NCBI GenBank assembly: GCA_025964215.1
Contig: JAOPZG010000094.1
Span: forward strand, 1-30,595
Source: Conexibacter sp.
GTDB lineage: Bacteria; Actinomycetota; Thermoleophilia; Solirubrobacterales; Solirubrobacteraceae
DNA: 30,595 nt
Direction of reading: 5' to 3'
Shown: piece by piece, positions 15,403 through 22,480 of the stretch
Numbering within the stretch: position 1 is the stretch's first letter
Layout: each line of letters opens with the position of its first letter
The notes under the pieces: generated by a model
Databases searched by the model: none
What the model was told of the DNA's origin: nothing
Seen by the model: only the letters and a program-made list of their open reading frames with translations
Position numbers and translations under genes: made by a program

Positions 15403-16142
15403 GCGACCTGTACGTGTTGGCCCTCGCGCGCGAGCTCCGCGACGGCGATCGCGTCCACGCGGGGGCGAACCAGGCCGACGTCGCCCTGGCGGTGCACGTG
15501 GCGCGCCGGCTCTGGGCTCCGTCGTTGAAGGCGGTGGTGTCGGCGAGCTACGTGCTGGGAGACCCGCACGACCTCAGCCATCTCGGCAAGCGCTGCTACG
15601 ACCCGGCGCTCGTGGCCGGTCGCCGCGCGACGTTCCACCAGGCCGACGCGTTCGACGACCTGGGGCGGGCACCGGTGATGTTCGCCGGGGGCCTGCAGGT
15701 CGACGGCCGGGGCAACGCCAACCTGATCGGGCTCCCGCGCGCCGGCGGCTGGAAGCTGCGTGGACCGGGAAGCGCCGGCCTGGCGACGATGACCGCGGTC
15801 GCCCCGCGCTTCTTTATCGCCTGTCCCGTGCACGACGTGCGGTCGCTCGTCGAGACCGTGGAACGCGTCTCGGTGCTCGGCGATCCCGTGGCTCGGCAGG
15901 CGTTGGGTCTCGAGCCCGACGCGCTGGCGGCGGTCATCACGCCCCTGGCCCGGTTCACGCCGTCGCGAGACGGCCTCCTCCTCGACGAGCTCGCGCCGGG
16001 CGTCACGCTCGAGGCCGTTCGCCGCGAGACGGGGTTCGCGGTGCGCCCGGCAGATGACGTGCGGCACAGGCAGCCGCCGACCGACGAGGAGCAAGACGTC
16101 TTGGACGAGTTGCGCGCTGTGGCCGAGGGCTCGACACGATGA
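15396..16142 (+). CDS. IpdB-like subunit B (CoA-transferase family I fold)
   Basis: The 248-aa protein starts at GTG 15396, overlapping the stop of subunit A by 7 nt, and is the expected partner. It carries GDRVHAGANQADVALAVHVARRLWAP, a central DDLGRAPVMFAGGLQVDGRGNANLIGLP (in CoA-transferase beta subunits this GxxQVDxxGNxN element is typical) and GPGSAGLATMTAVAPRFFI. The SENG-type motif holding the glutamate that forms the enzyme-CoA intermediate in true CoA transferases is not visible, which agrees with the IpdB branch. An A2B2-type complex in the cytoplasm is expected. The frame continues upstream to 15165, but this overlaps subunit A and reads as Arg-rich shadow sequence. Confidence 0.85.
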   Translation: MLSDLYVLALARELRDGDRVHAGANQADVALAVHVARRLWAPSLKAVVSASYVLGDPHDLSHLGKRCYDPALVAGRRATFHQADAFDDLGRAPVMFAGGLQVDGRGNANLIGLPRAGGWKLRGPGSAGLATMTAVAPRFFIACPVHDVRSLVETVERVSVLGDPVARQALGLEPDALAAVITPLARFTPSRDGLLLDELAPGVTLEAVRRETGFAVRPADDVRHRQPPTDEEQDVLDELRAVAEGSTR

Positions 16143-17710
16143 CCCCGACCTCCATCGCGTCGATCATCGACGCCAACGCCGCGAGCTACGGGGACCGGTT
16201 GGCGCTCGTCGACGGAGAGCGGCGCTACACCCACCGCGAGCTGCTGGAGCGCTGCCGAGATCTCGCAGCCGGCCTGGCAGGCCACGGGCTGCGCCGCGGC
16301 GATCGCCTCGCCGTGCTGCTCCAGAACCAGGCGGAGCTCATCGAGCTGCTCTACGCCACCGCGCGGCTCGGCGTGGTCCTCGTCCCGCTGAACTACCGGC
16401 TCGCTCCCGCCGAGATCCGCGACGTGCTGCTCGACTGCGCTGCGGCGACGCTGGTCGTCGGCGACGGCTACGCGCAGCAGCTGGACGAGATGATCGAAGG
16501 GCTGACCTCGGCCCCGGAGGTCTTCTTCACCGACGCGAACCCGCCGACGGGGGGTCGGCCCCTCGACGACCTCCGGCGCGGTGACCTCCCGGCCCCGCCC
16601 ACCGCCTTCGACGATGCCGATCCGCTCGCGCTGATCTACACCGGCGGGACGACCGGCCGGCCGAAGGGCGTCGTCATCACCCACGGCGGCCTCACCGCCT
16701 CCGTCGCGCGCGAGAGCGCCCACCTCGGCTTCCGGCCGGACGACGTCTCGCTCTGCGCGATCCCGCTCTTCCACGTCTCGATCGTCCACATGCTCAGCGT
16801 CGCGTGGGCGGGCGGCAGCGCGATCCTCATGTCGAAGATCGAGTCCCAGGCGTTGCTCGAGGCCATCGAGCGACACGGCGTGACGCACACGACCTTGATC
16901 CCGACGAGCATCGGCGACCTGCTCGCGCACCCGGCCATCGGCGACTACCGGCTCTCGACGCTCCGGATGCTCGTGTACGGAGGAGCCCCCATCCCGCCCG
17001 AGACCCTCGAGCGCACCATCGAGACGTTCGGCGAGGTGCTGGTGCAGGTCTACGGGCTGACCGAGGCCTCCGGCGTGGTATCCGTGCTGGCGCCGGAGGA
17101 CCACCGCCTCGAGGGCGAGACCGCAGGCCGCCTGCGATCGGCCGGCCGTCCGCTGCCTGGCCTCGCGATCGAGATCCGCCAGGGCGACGGGACGCTCGCA
17201 CCGACGGGTCACGAGGGCGAGATCGTCGTTCTCGGATCCGGCTTGATGGGCGGGTACTGGCAGCGGCCCGAGGAGACGGCCGAGGCCCTGCACGACGGTG
17301 CGCTGGCGACGGGGGACGTCGGCCGCTTGGACGACGACGGCTTCCTGTACGTCGTCGACCGCAAGAAGGAGATGATCATCAGCGGCGGGGAGAACGTGTA
17401 CCCGAAGGAGGTCGAGGATGCCATCGGGCACCATCCGCTCGTCGCCGAGGTCGCCGTCGTCGGGGTGCCACATCCGCGGTGGGGCGAGGCCGTCAAGGCC
17501 TACGTGGTGCCGCGACCCGGCAGCGTGCTCACCGAGTCCGACGTCATCGAGCACTGCCGCGGCCTGCTGGCCCGCTACAAGACGCCGCGCGAAGTCGAGC
17601 TGTGCGACAGCCTCCCGAGGACGAGCGTGGGGAAGGTCGACAAGAACCGGTTGCGGGCGCGCAGCAGCCAGATGGCGGCATCGCCGACGCCGGGGACGAG
17701 CCGTGTTTAA
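16139..17710 (+). CDS. acyl-CoA ligase (AMP-forming, FadD-like)
   Basis: The 523-aa enzyme overlaps subunit B by ATGA. It has the ANL motifs in order: LIYTGGTTGRPKGVVITHGG (about residues 165-184, ATP phosphate binding), VQVYGLTEASG (about 303-313, adenine and acid pocket), TGDVGRLDDDGFLYVVDRKKEMIISGGENVYPKEVE (split here by the hinge, about 393-425), and the catalytic lysine in TSVGKVDKNRL (near 499). It activates a carboxylic acid to its CoA thioester through an acyl-adenylate. Side-chain specificity cannot be read from sequence. In the KstR2 regulon the equivalent position is held by FadD3, ligase for a steroid-ring propanoate, so a cyclic or branched acid is a reasonable guess. Confidence 0.93.
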   Translation: MTPTSIASIIDANAASYGDRLALVDGERRYTHRELLERCRDLAAGLAGHGLRRGDRLAVLLQNQAELIELLYATARLGVVLVPLNYRLAPAEIRDVLLDCAAATLVVGDGYAQQLDEMIEGLTSAPEVFFTDANPPTGGRPLDDLRRGDLPAPPTAFDDADPLALIYTGGTTGRPKGVVITHGGLTASVARESAHLGFRPDDVSLCAIPLFHVSIVHMLSVAWAGGSAILMSKIESQALLEAIERHGVTHTTLIPTSIGDLLAHPAIGDYRLSTLRMLVYGGAPIPPETLERTIETFGEVLVQVYGLTEASGVVSVLAPEDHRLEGETAGRLRSAGRPLPGLAIEIRQGDGTLAPTGHEGEIVVLGSGLMGGYWQRPEETAEALHDGALATGDVGRLDDDGFLYVVDRKKEMIISGGENVYPKEVEDAIGHHPLVAEVAVVGVPHPRWGEAVKAYVVPRPGSVLTESDVIEHCRGLLARYKTPREVELCDSLPRTSVGKVDKNRLRARSSQMAASPTPGTSRV

Positions 17711-18149
17711 CCCCATCGAACCCGCCGACATGGTGGTGGCCATCGGGCGCGCAGCTCGTTCTGCCGCGAGGTCGGCTGATGGCACGCAGACGGCGTTCGA
17801 CCAGGCTCAGCTGTTGTCGGCCTACAGCGCCTCTCGGCACATCGCCGCAGAGCTGACCCGATACGGGCCGCCGCTCGAGGCCTTCCGCGAGGCGATCTTG
17901 GCCCAGCTCCGCCAGGCGATCGCCGAGGGCGCCCCGGGCGTCGCGGGACGCGAGGAGCTCGCCGACGTCGAGACCGCCCTCGCGAACGGCCACGCGGCCA
18001 TCGAGGTCGGGGCGGCGGTCGCGACGTTGCTCGAGATCCTGCGGCGAGCGGATGCGCCGTGGTGCGCATCGCTGCAGACCACCGTCCGCCAGCAGCTTCG
18101 CGCGCTCGCCGAGGCCGAGGTCGACGCGCTTGCCTCCGAGGTTCGCTGA
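17703..18149 (+). CDS. small helical protein of unknown function in the ligase operon
   Basis: This 148-aa protein starts at GTG 17703, overlapping the ligase stop by 8 nt, which argues for translational coupling. It is predicted all-helical, with Ala/Glu/Arg-rich amphipathic segments: NPIEPADMVVAIGRAARSAA, LLSAYSASRHIAAELTRYGPPLEAFREAILAQL, and a C-terminal pair around AAIEVGAAVATLLEILRRA and QTTVRQQLRALAEAEVDAL. It has one Cys and no signal peptide or membrane segment. I do not recognise a family. Its fixed place after an acyl-CoA ligase suggests an accessory protein of that pathway, but no activity can be assigned. Confidence 0.7.
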   Translation: MFNPIEPADMVVAIGRAARSAARSADGTQTAFDQAQLLSAYSASRHIAAELTRYGPPLEAFREAILAQLRQAIAEGAPGVAGREELADVETALANGHAAIEVGAAVATLLEILRRADAPWCASLQTTVRQQLRALAEAEVDALASEVR

Positions 18150-18184
18150 ACGGCGCCTGCACGCCGTGAGACCCGCCCCGGGCC

Positions 18185-18194
18185 CTTGTACAAG
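18185..18194. promoter_or_regulatory. CTTGTACAAG palindrome before the DUF7064-like gene
   Basis: The perfect 10-bp palindrome CTTGTACAAG lies 18 nt upstream of the start codon at 18213 and 7 nt before its AAAGGA ribosome binding site. It is a plausible operator for one of the two TetR regulators. An alternative TTG start (18186) falls inside it and is therefore unlikely. Confidence 0.4.
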
Positions 18195-18212
18195 TTCGAC
18201 GAAAGGATCGGC

Positions 18213-19205
18213 ATGCACCTAGCACCTTCAGCCGACGTGGACGCTGCCCATACGCCGACCGATCATCCTCGCTGGCGCGAGAGCTACTACTTCTCCTTCT
18301 TCGACCAGGCATTGGGCATCGGCGGCTTCTCGTCGATCGGCAAGCGTCCGGCGAAGGGCTACTCAGGCTCGATCAACGCGGTCTGGGGTCCGGAGATCCC
18401 GACCTACGTCGCATCCGAGCGCGGTCGCTTCGACGAGCACGGTGACGAGTTCGCCGTCGCCGGGCTGACCTACGCCAAGCAGGAGCCGCTGGGACGGTGG
18501 CGGCTGCGGTTCGACGGTTGGCTGAACGACGGCGGCCGCGCGCGCGACTGCGATCTCGCCGCCGTGACGCAGACCGAGCGGTTCGGCGGCGGGAGGGTCC
18601 GGGTCAGCTATGACTTGACCTTCACGCCGACGTCGCCGGCGTACGTCTACGGGGTGCGGCCGGAGTGGGACGGCCTCTTCGACGGCCATGTCGACGAGAT
18701 CGGGCGCATGACGGGCGTCGTCGTCCTGGACGGCCACGAGCACGAGGTCGACGCCCGCGGATCGAAGGACCACTCCTGGGGCGTCAGGGACTGGTCGAAG
18801 CCCACGGCTTGGCGATGGCTTGACCTGCTGTGCGAAGGAGGGCCGGAGGTCGCGCTCTGGCGCGCGAAGTTCGAAGGTCCGGACTGGATCCAGGACGGCG
18901 CGAGCTACGACGGCGCGACGACCGCGGCGCTGAGCGCCTACCGGGAGAAGCTGACGACCGAGCGGCGAGACGGTCTCGATCGCCCGCGCTACTACGACTT
19001 CACGGTTCGAAGCGACACCGTCGAGATCCAGGCGAAGGGCGACGTCGTGCGGGTCATCCCGCTCGTCTTCGCCAACGGCGACGGGGCCGGAGGAGAGGCG
19101 ATGTGGAACGACCGATCGCTGGTTCGATGCGTCACCGAGGATGGCCGCGTCGGCTGGGCCGGCGCGGAGTTCCAGACGCAGACCGGAACCGCCGGTCATG
19201 CCTGA
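18213..19205 (+). CDS. DUF7064/DUF7065-type lipocalin-like protein
   Basis: From ATG 18213 (AAAGGA 5 nt upstream) the product is 330 aa. It opens HPRWRESYYFSFFDQALGIGGF, has a central beta-rich part with RWRLRFDGWLNDGGRARDCDL and TSPAYVYGVRPEWDG, then HVDEIGRMTGVVVLDGHEHEVDARGSKDHSWGVRDW, split here for length, in which the hallmark DHSWG lies at residues 186-190. This architecture matches actinobacterial DUF7064/DUF7065 proteins, related in fold to AttH/CrtC-type lipocalin-like proteins. Family members commonly sit beside acyl-CoA dehydrogenases and APH-like kinases, as here; their reaction is unknown to me. Its stop overlaps the next gene by 8 nt. A related protein begins at 29752. Confidence 0.75.
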   Translation: MHLAPSADVDAAHTPTDHPRWRESYYFSFFDQALGIGGFSSIGKRPAKGYSGSINAVWGPEIPTYVASERGRFDEHGDEFAVAGLTYAKQEPLGRWRLRFDGWLNDGGRARDCDLAAVTQTERFGGGRVRVSYDLTFTPTSPAYVYGVRPEWDGLFDGHVDEIGRMTGVVVLDGHEHEVDARGSKDHSWGVRDWSKPTAWRWLDLLCEGGPEVALWRAKFEGPDWIQDGASYDGATTAALSAYREKLTTERRDGLDRPRYYDFTVRSDTVEIQAKGDVVRVIPLVFANGDGAGGEAMWNDRSLVRCVTEDGRVGWAGAEFQTQTGTAGHA

Positions 19206-20235
19206 GTCGGCCGAAGTGACCGATCCCGGATCCCAGGAAGCGTCCCGCCGCGCGGCCGTCGAGGAGGTGCTCGTGGCCTCCGGAGCCGTGCGCGCGGACG
19301 AGCGGGTGACCAGCCTCACCCAGCTCGCCGGTGGCTGGTCTCGCCATTCGTACGCGGTCCAGACCACGGACCGCCGACTGGTCGTCCGCGTCAAGCCACA
19401 AGGCGGTCTCCTGGACACCGATCTGGGATCCGAGTACCGCCTCTACCTGGACCTGGCGCAGAGCGCCATCTCCATCCCGGCCGTCCACGGCATCGACGAG
19501 TCCGACGACACGGCGTTCGGCGGCCCGTTCTTCGTCATGGACTACGTCGAAGGGGAGGCGATGAACGCGTTCCGCGGGCGCGACCGCGAAGCGCTCCGCC
19601 GCGACTGGGACGGCGAGCGGGGAGTGGCGAGCGACATGGTGGCCCACCTCGCCCGGATCCACGACCTGCAGCTCGTCAGATCCGCCGATGACCTCCCGAG
19701 GCTCGACTTCCTGGCCGTCGTCGATCGGTGGCAGGAGGTCCACGAGCGCACGCGGGGCATCCGCGACCCGGTGGTGGAGGAGGGGTTCGCCTGGCTGCGA
19801 GCGCGCGTCCCTGCCGATGAGCAGGTCGGTTTGGTGCATGGGGACTACCGGATCGGCAACGTGCTCGTCGCCGACGGCCGGGTGCGAGCGGTCCTGGATT
19901 GGGAGCTCGCCTACGTCGGAGACGTCCGCTTCGATCTGGGCTACTTCGCCCTCGACTACACGGCAGGCCGCCATCTGCAACCGGTCACCGACCTGATCGG
20001 CGCTGTGGCGGACCGCAGCTGGTTCCTCGCGGAGTACGAGCGGCACGCTGGCCGACCGGTCGACCTCGAGGTCGTCCGGACGTTCTCCGTGCTCGGGATC
20101 ATGATGCTGCTGGGTACCGTCTACACCGGGATCAGCAGGTACATTGCGGGGTCCACCGACGACATCCGAATGGCGTGGAACCGCTTCGCGCTTCCCGGCC
20201 TTCGGCTCGAGCTCGCGACGTTGATGCAGTGGTAG
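19198..20235 (+). CDS. APH-fold phosphotransferase (ACAD10/11 kinase-like)
   Basis: The 345-aa protein starts at ATG 19198, overlapping the previous stop. It has an aminoglycoside-phosphotransferase/choline-kinase fold: glycine-rich start LAGGWSRHSYAV, VVRVKP with the ATP-binding Lys, GPFFVMDYVEGEAM as hinge, the catalytic loop HGDYRIGNVLV at about 214-224, and the metal-binding Asp in LDWELAYVGD at about 233-242. Drug resistance is unlikely. In catabolic clusters this subfamily matches the kinase domain of ACAD10/ACAD11, which phosphorylates 4-hydroxyacyl-CoAs so that the phosphate can be eliminated. No ACAD is fused or adjacent here, so the substrate remains open. It overlaps the downstream TetR gene by 7 nt. 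Confidence 0.85.
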   Translation: MPESAEVTDPGSQEASRRAAVEEVLVASGAVRADERVTSLTQLAGGWSRHSYAVQTTDRRLVVRVKPQGGLLDTDLGSEYRLYLDLAQSAISIPAVHGIDESDDTAFGGPFFVMDYVEGEAMNAFRGRDREALRRDWDGERGVASDMVAHLARIHDLQLVRSADDLPRLDFLAVVDRWQEVHERTRGIRDPVVEEGFAWLRARVPADEQVGLVHGDYRIGNVLVADGRVRAVLDWELAYVGDVRFDLGYFALDYTAGRHLQPVTDLIGAVADRSWFLAEYERHAGRPVDLEVVRTFSVLGIMMLLGTVYTGISRYIAGSTDDIRMAWNRFALPGLRLELATLMQW

Positions 20236-20900
20236 CCAAGGACGACATCTCCACCCCGAACGCTGAACGGACCGGTCGGAACGCGCGAAACCTGAAGCGC
20301 ACGGCCGAGATCGTCAGCGCGGCGATCGCGATCTTCAGCGACAAGGGGTACGCCAACACCTCGATGCAGGACATCGCTGAGTCGGTCGGGATGCTCAAGG
20401 GCAGCCTCTACCACTTCATCGACAGCAAGGAGGACCTGCTCTTCCGCGCCTGCTCGCAGGTGTACGAGCGATCCGCCCCGATCCTCGACGCCACGATCGA
20501 GCCGGGCGGCACCCCGTTGGAGGCGATCGGCCGCTACGTCCGCCTTCACACCCGCTTCACGCTCGACAACGCTCAGCTGATCGGCGTCTATTACCGTGAG
20601 TTCCGTCATTGCTCTGCGGAGCATCAGCGCGTCATCCGCGATCAGCGCAAGGTGTTCGAGGACTTCATCATCGATCTGATCGAGCAAGCGCGACTCGCCG
20701 GCGAGATCCCCGGCGAGGTGTCCTCGCGCGGGGTCGCGATGTACATCTTGGGCGCGATGAACTGGATCTACCTCTGGTATCGCCCGGACCAGGACCTGAT
20801 CGACGCCGACGAGCTGCCCGAGACGTACGCGCGTCTGACCGTGGCGGCGCTCTCGCAGGGCCGATCGAGCATCGGCTCCCCGATGCCGCGCCTGGCCTGA
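20229..20900 (+). CDS. TetR-family regulator, KstR2-like (second copy)
   Basis: GTG 20229 gives 223 aa and overlaps the kinase stop by 7 nt. The helix-turn-helix is at about residues 28-72 (SAAIAIFSDKGYANTSMQDIAESVGMLKGSLYHFIDSKEDLLF, split by the recognition helix), and the ligand domain follows (YVRLHTRFTLDNAQLIGVYYREFRH, AMYILGAMNWIYLWYRPDQ). It resembles the TetR at 13780 in both halves, including a run of aromatic residues near the C-terminal dimer interface, so the two are probably paralogues with different effectors. Being last in the kinase operon, it likely represses that operon; the palindrome at 18185 is a candidate site. The frame is open upstream to 19899, but that part is antisense-like shadow of the kinase. 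Confidence 0.9.
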   Translation: MVAKDDISTPNAERTGRNARNLKRTAEIVSAAIAIFSDKGYANTSMQDIAESVGMLKGSLYHFIDSKEDLLFRACSQVYERSAPILDATIEPGGTPLEAIGRYVRLHTRFTLDNAQLIGVYYREFRHCSAEHQRVIRDQRKVFEDFIIDLIEQARLAGEIPGEVSSRGVAMYILGAMNWIYLWYRPDQDLIDADELPETYARLTVAALSQGRSSIGSPMPRLA

Positions 20901-21034
20901 GCGCCTCGGCGACCGCCCGCAGGCCGTAGCTCCCGACCGTCCAGCGGCACGCCTTCTTGGCGAGTCCGACAACCGCTGCCCCGAGCCGACCAACGCTGAA
21001 ACCGGCGGCGGAGCATGCTGGTCGAACCTGACGC

Positions 21035-21098
21035 TTGACGCCCGCGATGGCCAGAGGTAACGTGAACGGGCGTTTGGTGAAATTTTTGCCGACGCCCG
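21035..21098 (+). promoter_or_regulatory. predicted promoter and operator of the PucR gene
   Basis: TTGACG (21035-21040), 17 nt and TAACGT (21058-21063) form a plausible promoter in the 222-nt gap before the PucR gene. Just downstream, CGGGCGT (21067-21073) and ACGCCCG (21092-21098) make a 7-bp inverted repeat around an AT-rich 18-nt spacer, in position to block early transcription. The rest of the gap (20901-21034) shows nothing recognisable. Confidence 0.4.
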
Positions 21099-21122
21099 AA
21101 CGAACGATGAATCGGGGGAAAA

Positions 21123-22358
21123 ATGCTGGTAGACGGGTCACACGTCGGGGGCTTCTCGACTGCGCATTCCCGCGGCGCAGACGACCACTGGGAGCAGTTC
21201 GTCGATGCCGTGTTCGCCGACGCCGACCCGTCGGCGCGGCTGAGGGAACGCCTGCGCGCGGCCTTCCCCTCGCATCGCCAAGTCGACCTCGATCAGCTGG
21301 AGCTGAGCGAGCTCGGGTTCGTCCTGACCACGGCGCTGCGCCGCCGTGAGCTCCCCGGCGACGACGCCCGAGCGGCCTGGGTCGCGGCCGGCGAGGCGGC
21401 GGCGCAGGCGGACATCAGCGCGATCGAGCTGCTCCAGGCGCTCCGCGTCCACGAGGAGGAGCTGCGGACGCGAGCCCGCGCCGCGGCGCCGGCGTCGAGG
21501 GCGCGGGAGGCAGTGCTGCTGCACTTCTCCGAGCTGCTCGGCGTCTGGAGCGACATGGCCAACTCGGCCAGCTCCGAGGGCTACCGGAACATGGAGCTGC
21601 GCATGCGGCGCACGGTCGAGTTCGAGGAGGCCGCGCTGGTCCGGCGGATCCTCTTCGGGAGCGTTCGCGGGTCGCAGCTGCGCTTCGAGGCCGACGCGCA
21701 CGGCCTCGACCTGTCCTGTGGCTGGTTCGCGGTCCGCGTGAGCTGCGCGTCGACCTCGCCCGAGGCGGTCGCGAGCTACTTCGGGCTCGCGACCACCCGG
21801 TCCCGGCGCGGGCAGGGGGCGCTCACGGTGGTCGACGACGACATCTGCGGCTTCACGCGCAGCCTGCCGACGGAACGGCCGCCGGTGCCGGTGGGCGCGG
21901 CCTGGGCGACGAGCATCTACGAGTTGCCCGACGCGTTCGCTCAGGCCACCCGCGCGCACCGCACGGCGATGGCGCTCGGCCGCACGGAGATCCTGAACCT
22001 CAGCGAGACGGGGCTCTACCCGGTCGTGCTGGACGAGTCCGACATCGGCGATGCGATGCTCGCGCGATACGTCGAGCCGCTCCTGGATCTCGGGGAGTCC
22101 GGCGCGCGGATCCTCGAGACGGTCGAGCGCTACATCGAGAACGACGCGCAGCTTCAGGTGACGGCCGACGAGCTTTACCTGCACTCCAACACGGTCCGCT
22201 ACCGCCTCAACCGGTTCGAGGAGGAGACCGACTGCTCGCTGCGCAGCACTGCGGGCCTCGTCGAGGTCTGGTGGTCGCTGGCGCGCTATCGCCTGCGCGC
22301 ACCGGCCCCGTTCGCCGCCGCGTTGGCGGGGTCCACAAGAACGCTGCCTCAGCTTTAG
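21123..22358 (+). CDS. PucR/CdaR-family transcriptional regulator
   Basis: The 411-aa protein starts at ATG 21123 after a GGGG-type ribosome binding site. The C-terminal PucR helix-turn-helix (about residues 331-395) is clear: ILETVERYIENDAQLQVTADEL, LHSNTVRYRLNRFEEETDCSL, then STAGLVEVWWSLARYRL. The N-terminal half is helical (HWEQFVDAVFADADPSARLRERL, ISAIELLQALRVHEEELRTRA) and the middle has a GGDEF-like regulator fold as in CdaR proteins. Family members activate purine, sugar-acid or other small-molecule catabolic genes. It sits 122 nt upstream of the hydantoinase-type genes in the same direction and is their most likely regulator; the gap between carries repeated TGAGGCAGC motifs. Confidence 0.88.
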   Translation: MLVDGSHVGGFSTAHSRGADDHWEQFVDAVFADADPSARLRERLRAAFPSHRQVDLDQLELSELGFVLTTALRRRELPGDDARAAWVAAGEAAAQADISAIELLQALRVHEEELRTRARAAAPASRAREAVLLHFSELLGVWSDMANSASSEGYRNMELRMRRTVEFEEAALVRRILFGSVRGSQLRFEADAHGLDLSCGWFAVRVSCASTSPEAVASYFGLATTRSRRGQGALTVVDDDICGFTRSLPTERPPVPVGAAWATSIYELPDAFAQATRAHRTAMALGRTEILNLSETGLYPVVLDESDIGDAMLARYVEPLLDLGESGARILETVERYIENDAQLQVTADELYLHSNTVRYRLNRFEEETDCSLRSTAGLVEVWWSLARYRLRAPAPFAAALAGSTRTLPQL

Positions 22359-22411
22359 CGGTCCGGCCCTTGAGGCAGCCGCGGGGCTGCGACGAGACTG
22401 AGGCAGCCTCA
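22343..22411. repeat. three TGAGGCAGC motifs before the carboxylase-type operon
   Basis: TGAGGCAGC occurs inverted at 22343-22351 (at the very end of the PucR gene) and direct at 22371-22379 and 22399-22407, the last as part of the 13-bp palindrome TGAGGCAGCCTCA (22399-22411). The two direct copies are 28 bp apart and lie 70-110 nt before hyuA. The first two can also pair as a 9-bp hairpin, so termination after PucR is an alternative role. Confidence 0.5.
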
Positions 22412-22480
22412 AGCACCTCCTCGTCAACGCCGCCCGCGAGATCCCTGGGCGGCGCGATCTGTTTGTGAAACGGAGCACTG

